Assembly (NCBI GenBank): GCA_028711405.1
Contig: JAQTSH010000050.1
Span: 1,381-9,353, forward strand
Reading direction: 5' to 3'
DNA: 7,973 bases
Origin: Methanoregula sp.
Lineage (GTDB): Archaea; Halobacteriota; Methanomicrobia; Methanomicrobiales; Methanospirillaceae
Shown: piece after piece, positions 1-5,366 of the stretch
Layout of the letters: every line of letters starts with the position of its first letter
Numbering within the stretch: position 1 is the stretch's first letter
Program-made: the position numbers and the translations under genes
The notes under the pieces: generated by a model
The model's input: the letters and a program-made list of their open reading frames with translations, nothing else
What the model was told of the DNA's origin: nothing
Databases searched by the model: none

Positions 1-372
1 TACCAGAGTGACCGGAAAAACCATCCCCCGGTCTGGATCACACGGGAACAATACACGGCAAAATTTGCATACATGAATGCGGTCGGAAAACAGATCGGGC
101 ACGGGCTGGACATGTACGACTCTGTCGAAGGCTACCAGTACGGCATCGCCGCCGTGATCTCAAACATGGCAAACATTGCAGCGCACAGAGGAAATGTCCG
201 ACACCTCCCGGATGCCGACCTCTTTTCCGTCACCCTGAAGTGCCATGATTCGAACGGGGAACTATACTTTCTGAGTATAGCCCGCAACCGGGTAACGCTG
301 TCATCCTATAGTGATGAGGGGATCCGGAGCCGGGTTGAACGATGGGCTGATGGTGTGCCGGCATTGGCTTAG
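1..372 (+). CDS. Conserved-looking hypothetical protein, 5'-truncated by window edge
   Basis: The reading frame is open from the first base of the window to the TAG at 370-372, so at least 123 residues of a longer protein are visible. An internal ATG at 73 exists, but the 24 codons before it read as normal coding sequence (a stretch rich in aromatic and charged residues, PPVWITREQY), so I treat the gene as running in from outside the window. The visible part is soluble, mixed alpha/beta in character, with no membrane segment, signal peptide or metal-binding motif. It has a hydrophobic-small helix (GIAAVISNMANIAAH) followed by alternating strands (LFSVTLKCHDSNGELYFLSIARNRVTL). I do not recognise the family. 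It converges on the DUF4013 gene with only 13 bases between the two stops, leaving no room for a separate terminator. Confidence 0.75.
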   Translation, partial: YQSDRKNHPPVWITREQYTAKFAYMNAVGKQIGHGLDMYDSVEGYQYGIAAVISNMANIAAHRGNVRHLPDADLFSVTLKCHDSNGELYFLSIARNRVTLSSYSDEGIRSRVERWADGVPALA

Positions 373-385
373 ATCACCGTAGCCA

Positions 386-1327
386 TCACCAGAAAAACCC
401 GCTGATAGAACCGATCACCAGAGCCAGCGGTGTGAAGCAGAGAACAAAGAGCACTGCCAGTATGAAAAGCCAGGAGAGGATCTCCACAATCATGTTACGG
501 GCGGACATCCGGACCGGCATATAGACTCCCCCGGCAACGCCCGGCTCCCTGCCAGCCGGCAACAATTCCTCGTCGCAGTAATGTGCCATGAACCGGACAC
601 AGAAGACCGCCATGGTCGGCCAGAGACCCAGGGCAATAATTCCCCCGATGTATGGAACGAGCGATAGTACATGGAGCCCAAGGGAGAAGACCAGCCAGAC
701 AAACGTGATGATCCCCAGCGCAACAAAATAGTTCACGATCCCGATCCGACTGAGGGTTGCCCGGATTGCGAGCACGGCAAACGCCTCCCGGACACTTCCC
801 GTCCGGGCATACCGGATAGCACCGATAATAATATACTGCACTGCTATGAACAGGATCACGAGCTGGATGACCAGAATAATCAGGATCAGGATGAATCCAA
901 GGGTTGTTCCCCACAGATTGCCAGGCAATAGTCCGCCGGAAGCGATGGTATACTGGATGAGGGCAAGGAGGGAAGGGACCAGAATCCAGATGAGCGGGAT
1001 GATGTGAACTTTAATCCCGTCAAGGCAGAGCCGGGTCCAGTTATCAAACTCCGGTGGCACGGATTCGCCTTGCAGCAGGCGCACGATATACCCCGATATG
1101 AAGATATTGCAGAGGATACCGGCACATACCAGCAGCCCTGCCTCCTGCCAGGGTATCGAATTCCAGTGAATGGTCGTGCCTTCAAGGATCTTCTTACTCT
1201 CCGCAAGCGAGGAGAGAAGCATCCAAGGCAGACCGAGCAGGACAAGGATCAGCCAGCGGGACCATTTCCCGGCAAGAGTTGCCCGGGTAAAGGTAGCAGA
1301 TTCCGTTACAAAATATCTGACATCCAT
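386..1327 (-). CDS. DUF4013 family integral membrane protein
   Basis: A 313-residue polytopic membrane protein. Hydrophobic segments lie at about residues 25-42, 63-83, 108-130, 140-172, 193-217, 220-246 and 285-312. After the second segment comes the sequence VPPEFDNWTRL (residues 90-100), the short P-x-F-x-W motif with following 'DG' that I associate with DUF4013 proteins of methanogens and some other prokaryotes; the function of this family is unknown. The start at 1327 is well fixed because a TAG stop lies in frame only four codons upstream. A weak AGGA sits 10 bases before the ATG. The gene is separated from the upstream regulator gene on the same strand by 298 bases, so it probably has its own promoter. 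The family assignment comes from the motif and topology; any role in transport or envelope homeostasis would be a guess. Confidence 0.8.
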   Translation of the reverse strand: MDVRYFVTESATFTRATLAGKWSRWLILVLLGLPWMLLSSLAESKKILEGTTIHWNSIPWQEAGLLVCAGILCNIFISGYIVRLLQGESVPPEFDNWTRLCLDGIKVHIIPLIWILVPSLLALIQYTIASGGLLPGNLWGTTLGFILILIILVIQLVILFIAVQYIIIGAIRYARTGSVREAFAVLAIRATLSRIGIVNYFVALGIITFVWLVFSLGLHVLSLVPYIGGIIALGLWPTMAVFCVRFMAHYCDEELLPAGREPGVAGGVYMPVRMSARNMIVEILSWLFILAVLFVLCFTPLALVIGSISGFFW

Positions 1328-1625
1328 CGCGTATACGTCCTAGTGTTTTGCCGCACGGGTACAAAAGACACGCGGGGCCGGATACGCAGGCATCTGTTAC
1401 ATTCAAATGTGCGTACGTGAAGGAGCACAACCTCGCGGGATGATTCGAGTGGCGCATGGACAACGACATGCAGTCTGAGGATAGCCCACCAACATTTCAG
1501 GTCATGAACCTGATGAGCGACTACCGGGCGGAGTAGTTGTATCCGGATAAAACAGATTACGATTCGGGAGAACAGAAATACAGGAGAAACGAACCGGGGA
1601 TCCCTGCACTTTTTTTGCCTGAGGG
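1328..1625. other. Intergenic gap between regulator and DUF4013 genes
   Basis: These 298 bases hold no convincing minus-strand gene, although the frame is open in places. Visible items are an inverted repeat ACATT-CA-AATGT at 1399-1410 (72-83 bases upstream of the DUF4013 start), an inverted repeat TCAGGT-CATGA-ACCTGA at 1497-1513, a plus-strand ORF of 26 codons at 1456-1536, and a run of seven T on the plus strand at 1610-1616 preceded by the self-complementary GGGATCCC. The minus-strand promoter of the DUF4013 gene should lie here, but no TATA-like box stands out; TTTTGTA about 37-43 bases before its ATG is only a weak candidate. The minus strand across about 1540-1590 is T-rich and could end the regulator transcript. 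Confidence 0.5.
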
Positions 1626-2402
1626 TCACGCATTCCCAGCCATTCCCGTGCATTCCTGGGCAGGTGCAACCGCAGGAACCCGGATCTGCCTGCTGATGTA
1701 GCCGGCCACCGGGGCTGGGATCTCATAGACCGTCATACGGCCCTCGTGCCGGGGAGTGATAAGACGGTCCTCTTCGAGCCGTTTCATGTGCCACGATACT
1801 GACGGCCCCGATACACCGACCACATCGGCAATATCCTGCCGGGTTGCCATCGGTCGTTCGAGCAGCACAGACAGGATCTTCTTTGTTGTTTCGTTCCGGA
1901 TGTGCTTGTGGATCTGCTGCTCATCAGCACTATAGGTCCCGCTATTCTCGAAAAAACGGACCGAGGCATTATCCTCGCTGATGGCAATCTTATGATTCAG
2001 CCGCAGGAGATTGAGATGATACCGGAGCGTCCCCAGCTTCATGTGCATCTCAGCAGAAAGCCCCCGCAGGTGTATACCGGGGTTCTGCCGGATATACCCG
2101 TAGATCCGGGCGCGGACATCCTGGTCGAGCACGTTACTGCCCGATACCCGCCGGATCCCCAGGTACGCCCACAACTTTAGTGACAGCAGGAGCTCGGGAG
2201 GGAGAAAGACCAGCTGGGCAAGTATCACCCAGAGGGGTAGTGCGTAGAAGGGGACGGGGATGGGAACCCGTGCTTCAGCTGCCGGTGACACCGGGCTGTC
2301 ATATCCGGATTGGACGATATATTCCTGCGCAGAAACTACGGGAACGACAAGTACAAGAAAAAGGACAGCTACCAGAAGAACGGGAAGGAAGCGTTTTCTC
2401 AT
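1626..2402 (-). CDS. Membrane-anchored transcriptional regulator with two winged-helix domains
   Basis: About 258 residues. An N-terminal hydrophobic segment (residues 5-25, ending VVSAQ, signal-peptide-like or an uncleaved anchor) is followed by a short exposed stretch (26-50) and a second hydrophobic segment (about 52-82). Then come two cytoplasmic winged-helix domains: residues 96-152, with the helix KLGTLRYHLNLL (122-133), and residues 164-228, with SGPSVSWHMKRLEED (198-212). The RYHL and SWHMKRLEE patterns are typical of ArsR/MarR-like recognition helices, and the double-HTH layout resembles the archaeal predicted regulators grouped as COG3398. It is thus a one-component regulator tethered at the membrane. 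I prefer the ATG at 2402 because GTGA four bases before it can pair with 16S rRNA and the product begins MRKR before the hydrophobic core; a GTG at 2414 that overlaps the stop of the upstream gene would add four residues. The target promoter is unknown; the divergent ABC operon is the obvious candidate. Confidence 0.82.
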   Translation of the reverse strand: MRKRFLPVLLVAVLFLVLVVPVVSAQEYIVQSGYDSPVSPAAEARVPIPVPFYALPLWVILAQLVFLPPELLLSLKLWAYLGIRRVSGSNVLDQDVRARIYGYIRQNPGIHLRGLSAEMHMKLGTLRYHLNLLRLNHKIAISEDNASVRFFENSGTYSADEQQIHKHIRNETTKKILSVLLERPMATRQDIADVVGVSGPSVSWHMKRLEEDRLITPRHEGRMTVYEIPAPVAGYISRQIRVPAVAPAQECTGMAGNA

Positions 2403-2410
2403 AGGTTCAC

Positions 2411-3082
2411 TCACGCGGAATAGGTGTTCAGGGTATAGCGGGTATCGTCCTGTCGGGCATTCCGGACCTTGAAGAACCAGTTGCCGGGGGTGACGTTGAG
2501 AAGGCTGCTCACGTCAAGGAAGATCCGCGCGTCCTTCCTGCCATCTGCCATGTCCGTATAGGGACCAAGAGTCGCATCCGGTGCATATACCATAAGACCG
2601 AGCTCTTTTTTCGGATCTTTCCAGTCAAGATCAATCCATTCGTGCTGTTTTCCCGCAGGGACAACATCGGTATAAAAGTTCGCCGTTGAAGGCATAACAT
2701 CAAAACGCATATTGTTAACCAGCAGCGGTTCCGAATCACGGGAAACCGTAATGGTATTGATCGCATACGCACTCTCCCCGGAGTATGCAGGGTAGAGGGT
2801 AACATTCCGCGCTTGGGTGGAATCCATGACAGTCACGGTCACAAAACCGGTAGTCTGGTTTTCGAATACTGCATTTGCGGGAATCGCGTTGACCATTCCT
2901 ACCGCATAGGAAAAAGAAACAATTTCAGAAGTCCTCGTTCCGTTGATATCATTCAGCGTAACCCAGACATTCCCGGATTGGGTTGCTGGAGAGAATAACC
3001 TGCCATCCGGCAGTGCCATAACGGGCAGGCTGATCAGTATAGCGAGAACGAACCCGATCCCTGCAACTACCCGGAACTTCAT
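2411..3082 (-). CDS. Secreted protein with C-terminal PPC-like beta domain
   Basis: A 223-residue exported protein. The N-terminus is a clear signal peptide (charged MKFR, hydrophobic core 5-22, cleavage likely near A23). The middle part (30-130) is beta-rich and threonine/valine-rich. Residues about 140-223 resemble the prepeptidase C-terminal (PPC) type domain often found at the end of methanogen surface proteins: key landmarks are W-x-D-L-D-W, LMVYAPDATLGPYTD, DGRKDARI and GNWFFKV. Four N-x-S/T sequons (NGT, NQT and two NVT) suggest N-glycosylation outside the cell. The start is fixed by a TAG three codons upstream. The stop TGA (2413-2411) overlaps a possible GTG of the regulator gene and lies 8 bases before its ATG, so the two are almost certainly co-transcribed and translationally coupled. 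I infer a ligand- or envelope-sensing partner for the anchored regulator; no enzymatic motif is visible. Confidence 0.78.
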   Translation of the reverse strand: MKFRVVAGIGFVLAILISLPVMALPDGRLFSPATQSGNVWVTLNDINGTRTSEIVSFSYAVGMVNAIPANAVFENQTTGFVTVTVMDSTQARNVTLYPAYSGESAYAINTITVSRDSEPLLVNNMRFDVMPSTANFYTDVVPAGKQHEWIDLDWKDPKKELGLMVYAPDATLGPYTDMADGRKDARIFLDVSSLLNVTPGNWFFKVRNARQDDTRYTLNTYSA

Positions 3083-3102
3083 ACTTAACTATTCGGAGCG
3101 GG

Positions 3103-3112
3103 AAATAGATAA
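3103..3112 (-). promoter_or_regulatory. Putative TATA box of the secreted protein-regulator pair
   Basis: On the minus strand TTATCTATTT lies 21 to 30 bases before the ATG at 3082. An archaeal TATA box sits about 25 bases before the transcription start, so the transcript would begin at or next to the ATG. No Shine-Dalgarno sequence precedes the ATG, which fits leaderless translation. The box is only a partial match to the archaeal consensus, so this is inference from position and composition. Confidence 0.4.
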
Positions 3113-3271
3113 GATATCTGGCACAAGTGTCTACACATTGCGGATGCGGCAGGTGCCCGCGATCGTGCCGTGAAACAAAGAAAATCCGGGCGCGGGATTC
3201 CTGCTTTATTTGAATCCTCCGGCACACCTCTTTTCCGGTTGCCTGACTTGTAGAGAACTGTGCGATAACTC

Positions 3272-3280
3272 ATTTTTAAG
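3272..3280 (+). promoter_or_regulatory. Putative TATA box of the ABC operon
   Basis: The A/T stretch ATTTTTAAG is the closest TATA-like element upstream of the ATPase gene. It predicts transcription from about 3300, giving a leader of roughly 40 bases that contains the inverted repeat at 3310-3328 and the GGAG at 3330-3333. A second candidate, CTTTATTTG at 3204-3212, would give a leader about 100 bases long. I favour the first by distance only. Confidence 0.35.
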
Positions 3281-3309
3281 CTCATGGCATTTTCACGTGC
3301 ATCCCAAAA

Positions 3310-3328
3310 GGCCGGAACAATTCCGGCC
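3310..3328 (+). promoter_or_regulatory. Perfect 8-bp inverted repeat before the ABC operon start: operator or leader hairpin
   Basis: GGCCGGAA-CAA-TTCCGGCC is a perfect inverted repeat with 8-bp arms and a 3-base centre. It ends one base before the GGAG Shine-Dalgarno sequence (3330-3333) and 12 bases before the ATG at 3341. As DNA, it lies just downstream of the predicted transcription start, a usual place for archaeal repressor operators. As RNA, it would form a GC-rich hairpin abutting the ribosome binding site. The geometry is seen directly; either role is inference. Confidence 0.5.
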
Positions 3329-3329
3329 C

Positions 3330-3333
3330 GGAG
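3330..3333 (+). promoter_or_regulatory. Shine-Dalgarno sequence that sets the ATPase start
   Basis: GGAG lies seven bases before the ATG at 3341. No comparable site precedes the in-frame ATG at 3284, so the 19 extra residues of the longer frame are unlikely to be translated. Confidence 0.65.
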
Positions 3334-3340
3334 CACAAAC

Positions 3341-4258
3341 ATGATACAACTCGAACATCTCTCAAAAGAATATAATGGGGTCCGGGCAGTCAACGACCTG
3401 ACCGTAGAAATACCGGACGGGGAAATCTTCGGACTGCTTGGCCCCAATGGTTCAGGGAAAAGTACTGCCATCCTGATGCTGGTGGGTCTTATCGAGCCCA
3501 CTTCAGGACGCTGCCTGATAAACGGGCTGGACGTAGCCCGGGACCCAATCACGGTCAAGCAGCAGATCGGGTACATGCCCGAAGACGTAGGGTTCTACCC
3601 AACACTCAGCGCCAAGGAGAATCTCACGTACTTCGGTAAGCTGTACGGGATGGACACCCGCACCTGCATAAAGCGCTGCAACGAACTATTACCACTCGTA
3701 GGACTTGATGGGGTGATAAAGGATATCGGCGGGTATTCCAAAGGGATGCGCCAGCGTCTCGGTCTTGCAAAAGCGCTACTCAACGACCCATCGGTCATCA
3801 TCCTTGATGAACCGACTGCGAACCTCGATCCGCAGGGAGTAGCCGATTACCGCACCATCATCAGGAACGTTGCGCGCGAGGGGAAGACCGTGGTTGTCTC
3901 CTCGCATATCCTTGAAGAGGTGAGTAAAGTCAGTACCTCAATCGGGATCTTATCAGCCGGGACACTGGTGGCACAGGGTTCCTGGAAAGACCTTGCCCGC
4001 GATCACTCCATCCACGCCTCCAGTCATGTCACCATCCACGTAGAAACACAGGATCCGATGCCGGAATTTCACCACCCGGATCTCATCCACATTGACTATG
4101 AGCGAGACCGGCATGGCGCTGTGCTGGTCACCCGATCGGATTTACGTGACGATATCGCAGACTATCTCGCACAGAACGGCGTACGGCTGCGGGGGCTCTT
4201 CCGGGAAGAACGGTCACTTGAGGAGACGTTCCTCTCGTATTACCAGGTAGCAGGGTGA
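3341..4258 (+). CDS. ABC transporter ATP-binding protein (NosF/CcmA-like, ABC-2 exporter type)
   Basis: A 305-residue nucleotide-binding subunit that powers the permease encoded next. Counted from the ATG at 3341, it shows Walker A GPNGSGKST (34-42), a Q-loop region GYMPED (77-82) with glutamate where many ABC proteins have glutamine, the signature YSKGMRQRL (132-140), Walker B VIILDEPTANLD (152-163, catalytic Glu157) and the switch histidine in SSHILEE (His189). The YSKGM signature and GYMPED loop are familiar in the NosF-like exporter ATPases of COG1131. A C-terminal extension of about 90 residues after the core matches the usual accessory domain. The start follows a good GGAG; the 19-residue upstream extension reads through the inverted repeat and is rejected. 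The stop is four bases before the permease ATG. The substrate cannot be deduced. Confidence 0.93.
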   Translation: MIQLEHLSKEYNGVRAVNDLTVEIPDGEIFGLLGPNGSGKSTAILMLVGLIEPTSGRCLINGLDVARDPITVKQQIGYMPEDVGFYPTLSAKENLTYFGKLYGMDTRTCIKRCNELLPLVGLDGVIKDIGGYSKGMRQRLGLAKALLNDPSVIILDEPTANLDPQGVADYRTIIRNVAREGKTVVVSSHILEEVSKVSTSIGILSAGTLVAQGSWKDLARDHSIHASSHVTIHVETQDPMPEFHHPDLIHIDYERDRHGAVLVTRSDLRDDIADYLAQNGVRLRGLFREERSLEETFLSYYQVAG

Positions 4259-4262
4259 GAAG

Positions 4263-5366
4263 ATGGCAGGTAACAGACTTTTCACGATTGCACAGAAGGA
4301 ATTCTTCGACCATGTCAAGTGCCGCAAATTTCTTCTCATCTTCGGCATCCTCCTCGTTGTTGCCATTGTAGGCATGATCGGGGGGATCACCGAGTATAAC
4401 AAGAATCTTGATTCCTATAACCAACACCAGTCCACCATCGCTTCTCCCCTCAGTAGTTATATGGCAGAGAAACCATCCATTCTCTCGGTCTTCTCATCAG
4501 TAGCTACATATCTCATGTTTGTAGGTGGTATTCTCGGGATTGCGATGGGGTTTGACCTCGTATCCAAGGAAAAGGAGAGCAAGTCCTTAAAGATCCTCCT
4601 CTCCCACCCGGTGTACCGCGACGAGGTGATTAACGGGAAGGCGCTGGGTGGTATCGCTGCCCTTGCCGGTGCGTTATTCATCGTGCTGTTCATAGCCCTT
4701 GCGACCCTGCTCATCTACGGAATTGTCCCTGACGGGAACGAACTCATCCTGATTACGGTATTCGCAACAGTCTCGTTCCTCCTAATCTTCTCGTACTTCG
4801 CCATCGCCCTCTTCATGTCAACAGCCATGGACGAGAGTGGGTCAGCACTCATCTACACCATCATCATCTTCATCGTCCTCTCGGTCCTCGTCCCGACGCT
4901 GGGCAGCACGACCGTAACCGAACTCGTTATCGGCAACCCGCCGGAACTCCCGCGTGAACTCATCGACCAGATGCAACATTCAGCCAATGCAAGCGAAGGG
5001 TCGGGAATAACGGTCACGTTTGCCAGCAAAGGGAACAACGGGGCATGGGACGAGTTCGGCGAGAAGATGCAGGCTTATTCGGAGAAGCGGCAGATGGTGT
5101 ACAGTACCCTGGCACTCTTTTCGCCAACGATGAACTACGACGCGATAACTTCCGCGGTTACCCAGCAGTATAGCAGCAGGGCGACGGTGATCGGAAGCAG
5201 GGCGAGCACCACTACCTCCGCCGCGTTCAGCGTGGGAACATCTGGGGATGTCAGGCTAGAAGACCACCTCTATCCGATCATCGCATCCATGATCGCCCTT
5301 CTTCTCTTCCCGACAGTCTTTTTCGGTCTTGCCTACATGCGGTTCATGCGGCTGGATGTACGATGA
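4263..5366 (+). CDS. ABC-2 type transporter permease (NosY-like)
   Basis: A 367-residue membrane subunit with six predicted helices at about 23-42, 80-100, 128-154, 160-186, 194-214 and 339-359. The segment after helix 2, SKEKESKSLKILLSHPVYRDEV (split: SKEKESKSLKI at 101-111, then LLSHPVYRDEV), is the cytoplasmic coupling region typical of NosY-like ABC-2 permeases. The N-terminal FTIAQKEFFDHVKCRKF is the usual amphipathic helix before helix 1. Between helices 5 and 6 is a large extracytoplasmic loop of about 120 residues (215-337), polar and rich in serine and threonine. GGTGAG before the ATG provides a ribosome site inside the end of the ATPase gene. The last four bases (ATGA) overlap the start of the next gene, so all three are one translationally coupled operon. 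It probably exports or flips an envelope-related substrate as a homodimer; the substrate is unknown. Confidence 0.9.
   Translation: MAGNRLFTIAQKEFFDHVKCRKFLLIFGILLVVAIVGMIGGITEYNKNLDSYNQHQSTIASPLSSYMAEKPSILSVFSSVATYLMFVGGILGIAMGFDLVSKEKESKSLKILLSHPVYRDEVINGKALGGIAALAGALFIVLFIALATLLIYGIVPDGNELILITVFATVSFLLIFSYFAIALFMSTAMDESGSALIYTIIIFIVLSVLVPTLGSTTVTELVIGNPPELPRELIDQMQHSANASEGSGITVTFASKGNNGAWDEFGEKMQAYSEKRQMVYSTLALFSPTMNYDAITSAVTQQYSSRATVIGSRASTTTSAAFSVGTSGDVRLEDHLYPIIASMIALLLFPTVFFGLAYMRFMRLDVR

Noticed and set aside
671..931. Plus-strand frame of 86 codons rich in Asp, Gln and Asn
   Set aside because: It is the complement of hydrophobic membrane-helix codons of the DUF4013 gene, which regularly yields polar antisense frames.
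1004..1420. Plus-strand open frame of 138 codons
   Set aside because: Mostly antisense to the DUF4013 gene, arginine- and proline-rich, with no domain; a product of GC-rich codon use on the other strand.
1306..1653. Minus-strand frame of 115 codons spanning the intergenic gap
   Set aside because: It overlaps the ends of both flanking genes and has an erratic composition (many Arg, Cys, Val) with no family pattern.
3284..3340. ATPase starting at the upstream ATG (19 extra residues)
   Set aside because: No ribosome site precedes it, it would lie upstream of the predicted transcription start, and its codons read through the inverted repeat. The ATG at 3341 has GGAG at proper spacing and begins with the normal family N-terminus (MIQLEHLSKEY).
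3181..3340. Riboswitch or structured RNA before the ABC operon
   Set aside because: Only one short perfect hairpin and a few weak stems are present. There is no multi-helix fold that I recognise, and the likely leader is only about 40 bases.
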